Of a DNA stretch of 64,000 bases, positions 46,815-55,979 are shown in pieces (position 1 is the first letter of the stretch; each line of letters opens with the position of its first letter). The stretch spans positions 233,843-297,842 of the forward strand of contig NZ_WHVV01000003.1 of NCBI RefSeq assembly GCF_009650995.1, given 5' to 3'. The translations under genes were made by a program, and so were the position numbers. The notes beneath the pieces were generated by a model, which was not told the DNA's origin, searched no databases, and saw nothing but the letters and a program-made list of their open reading frames with translations. The stretch comes from Sporosarcina cascadiensis (lineage in GTDB: Bacteria > Bacillota > Bacilli > Bacillales_A > Planococcaceae).

Positions 46815-47236
46815 CAGCTATCGCCTCCAATCGATTGAATAATCGTGATGGCGGAACCGACGACTACCAAGTAGACACCGCTGTCGAACAGCATGGCCGT
46901 ATGAAGCGACGTCTTTCCAAACAGCGGCAAATAAAAGTCATCAAATGCATGCGTGAAAAATGGAACATTAAAGACAATTGAACCGGCTGCAGTAGCCAAT
47001 GCTAGCACTAAACCGATTGCCGTAACAATTGTAAAGTTAAACGGCAGGATCTGCTGGATGGTCTTCAAGTCGAATGCCAGCAGCAAAAGTATGATCGCGC
47101 CGGTAGTCAGCAAACCGCCGACGAATCCTCCGCCCGGTGCATAATGTCCAGCGAAGAATATATGAATCGAGAACAGGAAGATGATGAAAAACACTACCTT
47201 GGCTGTAGTTTGCAAAATCACGTCATTCGTTTTCAT
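46814..47236 (-). CDS. mrpB: Mrp Na+/H+ antiporter subunit B
   Basis: This 140-residue membrane protein has four helices and the conserved GHYAPGGGFVGGLL near residues 31-44. The start at 47236 (MKTNDVILQTT) has AAAGGAG eight bases upstream, and it overlaps the end of mrpA by 14 bases. Confidence 0.94.
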   Translation of the reverse strand: MKTNDVILQTTAKVVFFIIFLFSIHIFFAGHYAPGGGFVGGLLTTGAIILLLLAFDLKTIQQILPFNFTIVTAIGLVLALATAAGSIVFNVPFFTHAFDDFYLPLFGKTSLHTAMLFDSGVYLVVVGSAITIIQSIGGDS

Positions 47237-49631
47237 CGGTCGACTCCTTTCTCGATACACGCAGGCGGATCATGCCGAGCACCGCAATACCTGCAATCGC
47301 CAGAACGGCAATTTCAAATAATGTATCAAATCCACGGTAATCCACGAGAATGACGTTGACAATATTACCGCCGCCCGCTTCGGTTGCCACCGTATCTTTA
47401 TAGTACTGCGAAATAGAAGGGATCAGTTTCTGTGAGTGGCTGGACAGGGCTACAAGCGTTACCATGACACCGACACTCAGCGAAATGATTAAATTCACCA
47501 ATTTGTTTTTTGTTGTTTCGCCATGATTATTCAGTGCCGGCAAGTGTTTGAATGCCAGCAGGAATAATGCGACGGAAACGGTCTCAATTACGAGTTGTGT
47601 TAAAGCCAGATCAGGTGCTTTAAAGATGACGAAGAACAGTGCGACGGAATAACCGACACCGCCGAGTGCGATTATCGCAGCCAGACGGGACTTCGCAAAC
47701 ACCACGAACCCAACAGATAACAAAAGAATTAAGCCGTTCAATACAGCGTATACAGAAATTTCCGCAAAGCTGTTCATGTCTACAACAAATGCATCTTTTA
47801 TAAATAGCAGTGCAATAACTGTTACTGACAGGAACGCAAACATATACAGCAGATATGTACGGATGATGCCTGTCATGAATAGGCGTGACAGACGGTTCAT
47901 TCCTTTTTCACTGCCGCGCATCAATGCGTCATAACCTTCATTGAGTGACAGTTTTGCCGGCTGAATTTTATACAGCGGCTGCCATTTTGGAATCGTTAGA
48001 TACAGCAGGGTACCGAGGATCACGATGGCCACTGTCAGCCAAAGCTCTGCAGAATCAAAACCGTGCCAGGCTGTAACGTTGATGTCCACTGCTGAAGGGC
48101 TGTCGTATAATGTCGGCTGGACCGCCATGACAGCCGGTTTGATCAGCCACTTGCCAACCAAGTTGGGAATGAAGAAAATAATGATCACCAGGCCAGCTAA
48201 AATAACAGGCGCGGCGAGCATGCCGGCCGGCGCTTCATGCGGTTTCTTCGGCAGCTGGTCAGTTTTAATCTGTCCGGTAAATGTCTTCAGTACAAAGTAC
48301 AGGCTGTAAGTAAAGGTGAATACGCTTGCAACCCAGGCAATGACAGGGAACAGAATGCCCCATGTATCAAAGTTGAACAGTTCAAAATGCCGGACTGCGA
48401 GCATGGATTGTAAAAACATTTCTTTACTCAGGAAACCGTTAAACGGCGGCAAACCGGCCATCGAAAGCGAGCCGATCAGTGCTACCGTAAAGCTTACAGG
48501 CATCAGACTCATCAAGCCGCCTAGCTTGCGGATATCCCGGGTGCCTGTTTCATGATCGATGATACCCGCAATCATAAAGAGACCGCCTTTAAACGTGGCA
48601 TGGTTGATCAGGTGGAAGATTGCCGCATACGTTGCGAATGTAAAGATGTCCTGCGTCGTATGGTAAGTAATCGCACCGGCTCCGAGAAGGGACATGATCA
48701 ATCCTAGCTGACTGACTGTGGAAAACGCTAAAATGGCTTTCAAGTCTGTCTGTTTTACTGCAAAAAATGAACCCCAGAAAAGTGTCAGTAAACCGATGCC
48801 GGTAACGAGCCAGATCCATGCGGATGAAGCGCCGAAAATCGGTGTAAAACGTGCTACTAAGTAAATCCCTGCTTTCACCATTGTGGCGGAGTGCAAATAT
48901 GCGCTGACTGGAGTAGGCGCTTCCATTGCATCAGGCAGCCAGATGTAAAACGGGAATTGAGCCGATTTAGTAAACGCGCCGAGCAGGATTAATACAAGAG
49001 CTAAAGTGAAATAAGGCTGACTTACTAACTCCGGAGCCTGCACAATTAATTCGCGTATGGAGAACGTATCCCCCATTATGCTGAGCAGGATAAAGCCTCC
49101 GAGCATCATCAATCCGCCGAACACGGTAATCATCATCGACTTCAGTGCGCCAAAACGCGATTGATCGCGGGTGTACCAAAAACCGATCAATAGAAACGAA
49201 GATATGGATGTTAGCTCCCAAAACAAATAAAGCGTCATCGTATTGTCCGACTGCACGACTCCCAGCATAGCGGTCATAAAGATCAGTAAATAGACGTAAA
49301 AGCTGCCTAAGTCTTCTTTATGCCTGTCCATGTAAAAAACAGAGTAAAGTACGACTAACGAACCGATGCCGGTAATTAATAGCGTAAATAATAAACTAAG
49401 TCCATCTATGTATGAAGTAAACGTTATCCCAAGCGATGGAATCCATTTTAATTCAGAAATAGCATGACCGCCATCCATCGTCAGTGGAATGAAACTCAGG
49501 TAGTAGGCGAACAGTACAAGCGGAACCAGGATCACGAACCAACCTGTATGAATCCCTTTTACATATTTATAAGCAAAAGGAATAAGTAATGCGAAGATCA
49601 CAGGTAAAAAAATCAATAACACGAATTCCAA
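47223..49631 (-). CDS. mrpA: Mrp Na+/H+ antiporter subunit A
   Basis: This is the 802-residue largest subunit, homologous to NuoL, with about 20 membrane helices plus a C-terminal part fused to an MrpB-like domain. Motifs include the LYLFWELTSISSFLLIGFW region near residue 135 and YIWLPDAMEAPTPVSAYLHS near 225. The start is set at TTG 49631 (MEFVLLIFLPV) because AAGGAGG lies six bases ahead; a more distal ATG places extra hydrophilic residues before the first helix. It is the first gene of mrpABCDEFG. The complex exports Na+ in exchange for H+ and supports life at alkaline pH, which fits with urease. Confidence 0.95.
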   Translation of the reverse strand: MEFVLLIFLPVIFALLIPFAYKYVKGIHTGWFVILVPLVLFAYYLSFIPLTMDGGHAISELKWIPSLGITFTSYIDGLSLLFTLLITGIGSLVVLYSVFYMDRHKEDLGSFYVYLLIFMTAMLGVVQSDNTMTLYLFWELTSISSFLLIGFWYTRDQSRFGALKSMMITVFGGLMMLGGFILLSIMGDTFSIRELIVQAPELVSQPYFTLALVLILLGAFTKSAQFPFYIWLPDAMEAPTPVSAYLHSATMVKAGIYLVARFTPIFGASSAWIWLVTGIGLLTLFWGSFFAVKQTDLKAILAFSTVSQLGLIMSLLGAGAITYHTTQDIFTFATYAAIFHLINHATFKGGLFMIAGIIDHETGTRDIRKLGGLMSLMPVSFTVALIGSLSMAGLPPFNGFLSKEMFLQSMLAVRHFELFNFDTWGILFPVIAWVASVFTFTYSLYFVLKTFTGQIKTDQLPKKPHEAPAGMLAAPVILAGLVIIIFFIPNLVGKWLIKPAVMAVQPTLYDSPSAVDINVTAWHGFDSAELWLTVAIVILGTLLYLTIPKWQPLYKIQPAKLSLNEGYDALMRGSEKGMNRLSRLFMTGIIRTYLLYMFAFLSVTVIALLFIKDAFVVDMNSFAEISVYAVLNGLILLLSVGFVVFAKSRLAAIIALGGVGYSVALFFVIFKAPDLALTQLVIETVSVALFLLAFKHLPALNNHGETTKNKLVNLIISLSVGVMVTLVALSSHSQKLIPSISQYYKDTVATEAGGGNIVNVILVDYRGFDTLFEIAVLAIAGIAVLGMIRLRVSRKESTDENE

Positions 49632-49821
49632 GTGAATCCTCCTTCCGTCCATATTCAGTATTCATCGTATTTATAAAAGTCCGACAGCCTATGTGTGGAC
49701 GTAATTGTTAGTATAGCGCAAAACATTTCAAATTGCATAGACAACAATTGACCATTTATTGCTTTATTCGACTTCCTTCTTATATTATTAGGAGGGTGAA
49801 AAAATATTTTTGGGGTGTCTT

Positions 49822-50394
49822 ATGAAAAATCCATATTTGTTCGGTTATTTACCTTTCGTTACCGTTGTACTCTTCAGCTTAACGTTCGGAGTCTACAGCG
49901 TTGGCGAATCCATTATCTTTTTTAAAGAAATCGGTCTGTATCAGGGGATGCGCGAGTTTCTTTCAGATTTCCAGCTGCGGATATTTTTGCTGACGATGTA
50001 CACGTTGTTGTTTTTCATGTTGTTTGCTGCGTTAAAGCTGATTGCGACGACCATTCATGAAACGGCCTTATTATTTTTCTTAAGAGAAGAGGCAGATGCT
50101 TCTTACAGTGCTTCCAGATCTGGCGCAGTTATTTATTTTGCTGGAGCATTGATTTCAGTCTTTGGAATTCAGTCATGGAAAGCGCTTGTCCTGATTTTTA
50201 TCATTACCACATTTGTCTATTTTATATATGTGGTATATAAACTAAGCCCCTTTATGACATTAACGAATACGGTCGGACTGATTTTCTTTCAGATCGTCGT
50301 TTGGAGTGTGTTGCTCACTGTCTTAATTTTTATTATCATCAGGCTGTATAATGGCTTGCTAGCGAGTATCCCTTTATCTAATCCAATCAAATAA
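49822..50394 (+). CDS. yufK: YufK family membrane protein (DUF5366)
   Basis: This 190-residue membrane protein has five to six hydrophobic helices and no recognised catalytic motif. It resembles B. subtilis YufK, which also sits upstream of and divergent from mrpA. The ATG at 49822 (MKNPYLFGY) matches the YufK start and has GGGGTG close ahead; a TTG at 49810 would use the stronger AGGAGGGTG at 49790-49798. Function is unknown. Confidence 0.82.
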   Translation: MKNPYLFGYLPFVTVVLFSLTFGVYSVGESIIFFKEIGLYQGMREFLSDFQLRIFLLTMYTLLFFMLFAALKLIATTIHETALLFFLREEADASYSASRSGAVIYFAGALISVFGIQSWKALVLIFIITTFVYFIYVVYKLSPFMTLTNTVGLIFFQIVVWSVLLTVLIFIIIRLYNGLLASIPLSNPIK

Positions 50395-50438
50395 AAACCC
50401 TGTTGATCCAGTTGTTGCCTGGATCAACAGGGTTTTAT
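50393..50438. terminator. Bidirectional terminator between yufK and the PBP gene
   Basis: AACCCTGTTGATCCAG pairs perfectly (16 bases) with CTGGATCAACAGGGTT around a short loop, with A-run and T-run flanks for the two converging genes. Confidence 0.9.
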
Positions 50439-52288
50439 TCCTGCAGTGTAGCGGAGAATGCACGCAGATGAATTTTTTGATCACGCAGACCGGGAATAGA
50501 TGCCGGCTTATCATAACCGATCCAAACTGCTGAAGTATACCGGTCATTCATACCGAGCACCCATAAGTCTTTAAATGCATCAGTTGTTCCGGTCTTTGCG
50601 CCGGTATATCCGGTAGAATACGAAATCCCCCGGCCTGTGCCGTGCAGCACGACATCTTCCATAAGTGAGCGTATACTTTTTACAGTAGAGGGAGACCAAA
50701 TAGGTTTTTGCGTTTCTTTCCATTTATATAGTGTATTCCCTTGAATGTCCTTTACGGCACGAATCGCATGGGGAGTTTGATAGCTCCCGTCGACAAAGCT
50801 TGTGGTGGCGCTGGCCAATTCCAGCGGCGTCACTCCTTTAGAAAATCCGCCAAGTGCAGCAGGATAGCTGCGGTCTGCTTTGGATACATACTGAAAATCA
50901 AAAGATTCCAGATAAGAGAAAGCATTGTCAATACCGACACGCTGCATCAGACGGACGGCTGTCGTATTATAACTATTGCGAAACGCTTCGCGCACGGAGG
51001 TCGTTCCGAATGAATAGCCGCCGAAGTTGCCAGGACAATAACTATATATGCAAATATTGCTGCTGTTGACAGGTGTATCTGCATGATACGGTCCGCTTTC
51101 GAAAAATGGTGCGTAAACGAGCAGGGGCTTAATAGCCGAACCGGGCTGCCGCACTGCTTGATAAGAACGGTTGAAATCGGTTTTTCTATAACCTGAGCCC
51201 GCATAAAGACTGACGATTTCCCGTGTTTCATTGTCAATTACCGCAGCTCCGGCCTGCACACCGCCTGTTCCGATTAAGGCTGAGAGCCGGTTTTCGTCAT
51301 GTTGCTGCTTTGAAGGGTTTAACGCCGTTTCAATGACCAGGCCCTGCCGTATCACTTCGCCTGCACGCCTGTTGATTTCATTCTGCCAGCGTTCCTGTTC
51401 TTCCGGTGTCTTGGCTTTCTTGAGAGAATCATTCAAGCCTTCAGAACGTGCAATCAGCTGTTTTAATTCTTCCAGGACGTATGAGCTGTACATCGGAAAA
51501 TCCTGTTCTTTTTTCTTCACATTCAGCGTAATCGGCAATTGTATATATTCAGCTGACTGCTCAGGCGTAATCACTTGCTCATTTACCAGGACAGCAAGCA
51601 GACGTTCCTGACGTTTTTTCGTCCGGTCAAAATGTTTTAACGGGTCGTAATAAGAAGGGTTGTTTGGTATAGCTGCCAAAAAAGCGATTTCCGCCTCATT
51701 CAGTTTATCCAGAGGCCGGCTGAAGTAATAGGTAGCCGCACCGCCAATCCCATACACCCGATTGCCGAAGTACATTTCATTTAGATACATCTCTAAAATA
51801 TCATCTTTAGAGGACTGCTTTTCCAATTCAGCCGCAAGGAATAGCTCCTTGAATTTCCGTTCATATGTTTTTTCAGTCGACAGATAGCGCATGCGGACAA
51901 CTTGCTGGGTGATCGTGGAAGCCCCTTGGCGGACGTCGTCTGTAGCAGTATTAATGGTGAAAGCCCGAATAATTGCCGCTACGTCATAGCCACGGTGTTC
52001 ATAAAATGTCCGGTCTTCACTCTTCAGGAAAACCTGCCGTGTGAAATAAGTCATGTCTTTCAAATTAACAGGACGCCGCCACTCGACATATTCTTCAGCA
52101 AACATGGCGCCGTTTCGATCTTTCATTTGCACCGGCACCTCAATCACCGGCGCCTCCAGCTGAACAGCTTCGCGGATGGAATTGTGCAAAACCTCTGTCT
52201 GTACAGTTTCTGCCTGAATTTGATTTTGAATAAACAACAGCAGTGGAATGCAGGCTAATGTAATGATTAAGCCGAATAACTGTCTCAA
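50435..52288 (-). CDS. Class A penicillin-binding protein (transglycosylase/transpeptidase)
   Basis: This bifunctional peptidoglycan synthase has 617 residues. An N-terminal membrane anchor (about 5-21) is followed by the glycosyltransferase domain with catalytic E91 in SEDRTFYEHRG, QGASTITQQ at 121-129 and KFKELFLAAELE. The transpeptidase domain has S384 in SAIK, the SYN triad at 439-441 and KTGT at 565-568. It lacks the long C-terminal extension of PBP1a/ponA, so it is nearer to the smaller class A proteins such as those used in sporulation or outgrowth. I cannot assign the precise paralogue. Confidence 0.93.
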   Translation of the reverse strand: MRQLFGLIITLACIPLLLFIQNQIQAETVQTEVLHNSIREAVQLEAPVIEVPVQMKDRNGAMFAEEYVEWRRPVNLKDMTYFTRQVFLKSEDRTFYEHRGYDVAAIIRAFTINTATDDVRQGASTITQQVVRMRYLSTEKTYERKFKELFLAAELEKQSSKDDILEMYLNEMYFGNRVYGIGGAATYYFSRPLDKLNEAEIAFLAAIPNNPSYYDPLKHFDRTKKRQERLLAVLVNEQVITPEQSAEYIQLPITLNVKKKEQDFPMYSSYVLEELKQLIARSEGLNDSLKKAKTPEEQERWQNEINRRAGEVIRQGLVIETALNPSKQQHDENRLSALIGTGGVQAGAAVIDNETREIVSLYAGSGYRKTDFNRSYQAVRQPGSAIKPLLVYAPFFESGPYHADTPVNSSNICIYSYCPGNFGGYSFGTTSVREAFRNSYNTTAVRLMQRVGIDNAFSYLESFDFQYVSKADRSYPAALGGFSKGVTPLELASATTSFVDGSYQTPHAIRAVKDIQGNTLYKWKETQKPIWSPSTVKSIRSLMEDVVLHGTGRGISYSTGYTGAKTGTTDAFKDLWVLGMNDRYTSAVWIGYDKPASIPGLRDQKIHLRAFSATLQE

Positions 52289-52395
52289 ACCTCCACCAGC
52301 CCTTCCTAATAAAATCCGAATAGTACTTTAGAAAAATATAACATATATTACGCAGGAGTGAATGAGTACAGAATAGTGCAAACTTAGAAGTCATC

Positions 52396-52434
52396 AGAAA
52401 AAAACCCCGTATATCCTGTGCGGTATACGGGGCG
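52396..52434 (-). terminator. Terminator of the MFS transporter gene
   Basis: CCCCGTATA pairs with TATACGGGG; on the minus strand it is followed by a run of seven T. Confidence 0.85.
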
Positions 52435-52438
52435 GAAT

Positions 52439-53680
52439 CTATACTTTTCCGTTGGCCTCATTTTGCCGGTCTTCCAGGTAATGCTCAAAATCCTGTGTCG
52501 GTTTTCTGATGGCCATAGTCAAAAATCCATAACCGATGATGAACAGTACGCCCGTCACGATAAAGACTGCCGGGATGCCGATATAACCGCTGACGATTCC
52601 ACCGAACATCGGGCCGATAATATTACCGAGGAAACGGAAACTGGTGTTATATCCCATGACTTCTCCCTGTACTTCGACAGGTGCTTCACGCCGGACGAGC
52701 GCTGTTGTAATGGGTATCATGCCGCCGGTCGAGATGCCGAATAAGAAACGCAGCAAGACCAGCTGCCAGAGGGAAGTGACGAAAGCCTGCGGAATAATGA
52801 AGACAAATGACAGGATCAGTAAAATGCCGAGTATCTTCTCGTAACCGAGATCATCCCCGAGTTTCCCCCAGACTCTTGCGAACAATAAGTTGCCGAGCCC
52901 CGTCGCACTGAATGTCAAACCTGCGAGAAACGCTACATTCGTCGCGGCATGGGTCAGATCAGCCACATAAAGTGAAAGCAGCGGCTGGATACTGAAGTTA
53001 CCTACTTGAATCAAAGTGGTCACAACCATTATGTTGAACATTAAACGATGTTTGAACAGACCGCCTAAAATAACTTTGCGCGAGTACACAACAACTCTGC
53101 GTGCTTTCACACGGTGTTCTTCCTTAATTCCGACTAATACGAGAAGTGTCGCGATCACAACAGAAACAGATGTGATAATGAACGTATAACTGAATCCGAA
53201 ACTGTCGGCCATGATACCGCCTAAAATCGGACCGAACAGCATACCCGCCACGCCGCCCATCTGCAGCGTACCGAGCATTTTACCTGCTTGTTCACGCGGC
53301 GTCTGAGAAGAAATGAATGCCAGCGAAGTCGGTAAAAAGCCGGTAACCAGTCCATTCAATAAGCGTAATACAAAAAATACCTCAACCGAATTTACAAACC
53401 CCATTAAAAACACGGAAATGGCAATACCAAATCCGTTAATCAATAAAATCGGCTTAAATCCGTAACGATCGGCAAAACGTCCCCAAACAGGCGACATGAG
53501 CAAGGCAGTAATGAACGTACCGCCAAAAATCAACCCCGCCCATCTTTGAACATATTCCTCCGAATAGTTACCAAATGTATCTATATATAACGAAAGAAAA
53601 GGCATAATCATCGTCATCGTGCCCGAAACCAAAAAGTTGGTTACCCAGATGATAATAAAATTCTTCTTATGTCTACTCAA
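52439..53680 (-). CDS. MFS drug/metabolite exporter, 12-helix type
   Basis: The 413-residue major facilitator has 12 helices. The A-motif between TM2 and TM3 reads GRFADRYGFKPIL, and the C-motif region (GGVAGMLFGPILGG) in TM5 is typical of antiporter-type exporters of the DHA1 class. The second half repeats the A-like motif (GKLGDDLGYEKIL). The start is TTG at 53680, seven bases after AAAGGTGGT; the farther upstream start adds residues unlike the family. Substrate is unknown. Confidence 0.92.
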   Translation of the reverse strand: MSRHKKNFIIIWVTNFLVSGTMTMIMPFLSLYIDTFGNYSEEYVQRWAGLIFGGTFITALLMSPVWGRFADRYGFKPILLINGFGIAISVFLMGFVNSVEVFFVLRLLNGLVTGFLPTSLAFISSQTPREQAGKMLGTLQMGGVAGMLFGPILGGIMADSFGFSYTFIITSVSVVIATLLVLVGIKEEHRVKARRVVVYSRKVILGGLFKHRLMFNIMVVTTLIQVGNFSIQPLLSLYVADLTHAATNVAFLAGLTFSATGLGNLLFARVWGKLGDDLGYEKILGILLILSFVFIIPQAFVTSLWQLVLLRFLFGISTGGMIPITTALVRREAPVEVQGEVMGYNTSFRFLGNIIGPMFGGIVSGYIGIPAVFIVTGVLFIIGYGFLTMAIRKPTQDFEHYLEDRQNEANGKV

Positions 53681-53763
53681 AAGCTGGACCACCTTTATAA
53701 AATTGTATAATAAACAGTATAAAACAATTCGGCAACCGAAGGAAACATAGTGCTTGTACATTC

Positions 53764-53872
53764 AAAAGCGGAGACGGCTGTTCAGCTCCGACAGGCACTG
53801 GAGGTCTTAAAAGAAAGGCGCTCTTTGCCTTTCCTTTAAGACTGAAGTGACCTGAGGAGCTAGCCGTCGCAG
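53764..53872. repeat. Hairpin repeat, copy 1
   Basis: The gap 53681-54181 contains no gene but two related repeats. Copy 1 begins AAAAGCGGAGACGGCTG and ends GAGGAGCTAGCCGTCGCAG. Outer arms GACGGCT..AGCTCC and GGAGCT.AGCCGTC pair. Inside them GTCTTAAAAGAAAGGC pairs with GCCTTTCCTTTAAGAC to form a stem of about 16 bases. Confidence 0.7.
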
Positions 53873-53884
53873 CTGGATGTCACC

Positions 53885-54050
53885 AAAAGCGGAGAGCGCC
53901 GTTTAGCCTCGACAGGCACTGGCCGACTAAATTCGCCGCGTCCTGCGGCAACGTCGGCACTAGTACATCCTGTACGTCGGAGTCTTAAAAGAAAGGCGCT
54001 CTTTGCCTTTCCTTTAAGACCGAAGTGACCCGAGGAGCTAGCCGTCGCAG
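53885..54050. repeat. Hairpin repeat, copy 2 with an extra internal hairpin
   Basis: This copy has the same start (AAAAGCGGAGA), the same inner stem sequences and the same end (GAGGAGCTAGCCGTCGCAG) as copy 1. About 55 extra bases are inserted after GACAGGCACTGG. The insert contains CGCCGCGTCCTGCGGCAACG (53934-53953), which occurs in reverse complement at 13648-13667. Further AT-rich sequence leads to ppiB. Confidence 0.7.
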
Positions 54051-54181
54051 TTCCAAAAAAAATCTGTCAACTAACTGTCACAAGTACAATTATCGAAATC
54101 CATGAACATTTATGATAAACTGTTTTCATGAACAAACCACTACAAAATGTAGACATGCACGTAAATCAGAGGAGGAATTCC

Positions 54182-54772
54182 ATGTACCCGCAATTATCAA
54201 CAGAAGTAGCAGAAAACGAAGCACTAGTTGTGATGAACACCACAATGGGACCTATTAAAATAAAGCTTTTCAAAGAGCAGGTGCCGAAGACGGTTGAAAA
54301 CTTCCTGACGCACGCGGAAAACGGCTACTACGACGGAATCATTTTCCACCGTGTAATCCCTGACTTCATGATTCAGGGCGGAGACCCGACTGGAACAGGA
54401 ATGGGCGGCGAAAGTATCTACGGTGATTCATTTGAAGATGAATTTACAATGGATTTGTTTAACCTTCGCGGAGCACTTTCTATGGCGAACGCAGGCCCGA
54501 ACACAAACGGCAGCCAATTTTTCATCGTACAGGCATCAGCTTTAGCGGGTGCATCTCCTGATCAATTGAAAAAAGGCGGCTGGCCTGAGGAAATCGCAGA
54601 AGCGTATGCAGAAAACGGCGGCACACCGCATCTGGATCAAAAACATTCAGTGTTTGGCCAAGTAATTGAAGGAATGGATGTAGTGGACAAAATCGCAGGT
54701 GCAAAACGCGATCGCCAGGACAAGCCGAAGGAAGAAATCAAAATCGAGTCGATTGAGATCGTACAAAAATAA
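54182..54772 (+). CDS. ppiB: Peptidyl-prolyl cis-trans isomerase, cyclophilin type (PpiB)
   Basis: This cytosolic cyclophilin of 196 residues catalyses proline isomerisation in protein folding. The active-site stretch is [21 protein letters not shown], then [11 protein letters not shown], followed by an insertion ([20 protein letters not shown]) seen in Firmicute cyclophilins, and [14 protein letters not shown]. The ATG at 54182 has GAGGAGG eight bases ahead; an ATG at 54128 would add residues outside the family. Confidence 0.94.
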   Translation: MYPQLSTEVAENEALVVMNTTMGPIKIKLFKEQVPKTVENFLTHAENGYYDGIIFHRVIPDFMIQGGDPTGTGMGGESIYGDSFEDEFTMDLFNLRGALSMANAGPNTNGSQFFIVQASALAGASPDQLKKGGWPEEIAEAYAENGGTPHLDQKHSVFGQVIEGMDVVDKIAGAKRDRQDKPKEEIKIESIEIVQK

Positions 54773-54805
54773 ACAACAGCCAGCAAGCAATAGGGGGAAA
54801 CCAGA

Positions 54806-55027
54806 ATGAATTTCGTTTTGTTAATGCCTTTCCTATACTTTCCTGAAGATAAAGCAGAATACATTCCGGCTGCCATCTCATTCGTCATTTTCATGATCTT
54901 GATGCTGTTTGCATTTCGCTGGATCATCAAAAAATCAAAGCGGCAGGAAGAAGAAACGAAAGAGCTCGAGCAACGCATTCTTAAAGAACGGCAACAAAAT
55001 AAAAACCAAGAACATCCCGTCGATTGA
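54806..55027 (+). CDS. Small single-span membrane protein with coiled-coil tail
   Basis: This 73-residue protein has an N-terminal hydrophobic stretch, a clear helix AAISFVIFMILMLFAFRWII (about 22-41) and a highly charged tail (KKSKRQEEETKELEQRILKERQQ) likely to form a coiled coil. GGGGGAAA precedes the ATG, and a terminator overlaps its end. It follows ppiB by 33 bases. I do not recognise the family. Confidence 0.75.
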   Translation: MNFVLLMPFLYFPEDKAEYIPAAISFVIFMILMLFAFRWIIKKSKRQEEETKELEQRILKERQQNKNQEHPVD

Positions 55028-55042
55028 ACGGGATGTTTTTTC
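55012..55042 (+). terminator. Terminator overlapping the end of the small membrane protein gene
   Basis: ACATCCCGT pairs perfectly with ACGGGATGT and is followed by TTTTTT. Confidence 0.85.
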
Positions 55043-55157
55043 ATTTAACGCAAAAGATTCATTAAACACAGATATTTGTCGAAAATGTGGCGGATTCTCT
55101 TTTTTCTTACCAAATGCTATGCTATGATAAAAGAAAACAAAAATAAGGTGACAAATC

Positions 55158-55418
55158 GTGCAAACCGTGGAAATGAATAAAAGGGCAGCCATGTTGTTAA
55201 AACAATGGGATCCATTTGGGGCAGGGGCAGAGGCGTATGAATTGGAAATCACAGATGTCCTTTCCTCATTGCAACATATTGACCATCCGACAGACTTAGC
55301 CAAATGTATCCGTGAAGTCTACGAGCACTCTTATGAAATTTGGATTCCTTTAGAAAAATGCATGGACATATCTTATAAATTATTGGCGGTTAAGTATAAA
55401 GCCAAGTGTATTGTCTAA
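55158..55418 (+). CDS. yugE: DUF1871 family protein (YugE type)
   Basis: This 86-residue helical protein resembles the YugE/DUF1871 family of Bacillales. Conserved features include WDPFGAGAEAYELEITDVL and HIDHPTDLAKCIREVYEHS. The GTG at 55158 has AAGGTGA five bases ahead and is taken as the start; an internal ATG follows five codons later. In B. subtilis yugE lies close to yugI, as here. Function is unknown. Confidence 0.82.
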   Translation: MQTVEMNKRAAMLLKQWDPFGAGAEAYELEITDVLSSLQHIDHPTDLAKCIREVYEHSYEIWIPLEKCMDISYKLLAVKYKAKCIV

Positions 55419-55430
55419 TTTCAAATCTAC

Positions 55431-55463
55431 CAAAACCGCCCTTTTCCAGAGTGGCGGTTTTTT
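55431..55463 (+). terminator. Terminator after the DUF1871 gene
   Basis: AAAACCGCC pairs with GGCGGTTTT and is followed by TTG. Confidence 0.75.
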
Positions 55464-55490
55464 GTTCAACTGCCGGAAATATGGTATACT
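55462..55490 (+). promoter_or_regulatory. Promoter of the S1-domain gene
   Basis: TTGTTC (55462-55467), a 17-base spacer and TATACT (55485-55490), directly after the previous terminator. Confidence 0.65.
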
Positions 55491-55542
55491 ATGAAGCGGC
55501 CGCAATGGCAGACTAGATACTATAGAGTGGGAGCTGTTTTGC

Positions 55543-55917
55543 ATGTCTCATAATTTTGCAGTAGGAGATGAGCTTACCGGTAAAGTTACCGGCATACAGC
55601 CATACGGCGCGTTCGTCGCATTGGATGCTTCAACGCAAGGGTTGGTGCATATCTCTGAAATTACGTACGGATTTGTCAAAGATATTCATGAATACTTGGA
55701 AGTGGGACAGGAAGTTCATGTCAAAGTGCTCGATGTTGATGAAAAGGCGAGTAAAATCAGCTTATCAATCCGTGCTTTACAAGAGCCGCCCAGCTCCTAC
55801 CAAAACCATCACCGCTCTCGCCAATCCTTGCAGGAACGTGTGGATCAGCAAGATGCAGATGGGTTTAATTCACTCAAAGACAAGTTAAAAGATTGGATCG
55901 AGCAATCGGGCCATTAA
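55543..55917 (+). CDS. yugI: S1 domain RNA-binding protein YugI (general stress protein 13 type)
   Basis: This 124-residue protein has one S1 RNA-binding domain at about residues 6-78: GDELTGKVTGIQPYGAFVAL, GLVHISEIT, VGQEVHVKVLDVD and KISLSIRAL. A polar, flexible tail follows. Members are thought to bind ribosomes or RNA under stress. The gene stands alone between its own promoter and terminator. Confidence 0.92.
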   Translation: MSHNFAVGDELTGKVTGIQPYGAFVALDASTQGLVHISEITYGFVKDIHEYLEVGQEVHVKVLDVDEKASKISLSIRALQEPPSSYQNHHRSRQSLQERVDQQDADGFNSLKDKLKDWIEQSGH

Positions 55918-55920
55918 AAA

Positions 55921-55956
55921 CTCGCGGATGCATTCAGTTGCTTCCGCGTTTTTTTA
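55921..55956 (+). terminator. Terminator after yugI
   Basis: CGCGGA-TGCA pairs imperfectly with TTGC-TTCCGCG and is followed by TTTTTTT. Confidence 0.8.
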
Positions 55957-55979
55957 TACAATACTTAAAGAGGTGTACT

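Noticed and set aside
54128..54181. Upstream ATG extending ppiB by 18 codons
   Set aside because: The ribosome site GAGGAGG lies inside this stretch and is correctly placed for the ATG at 54182, where cyclophilin similarity begins.
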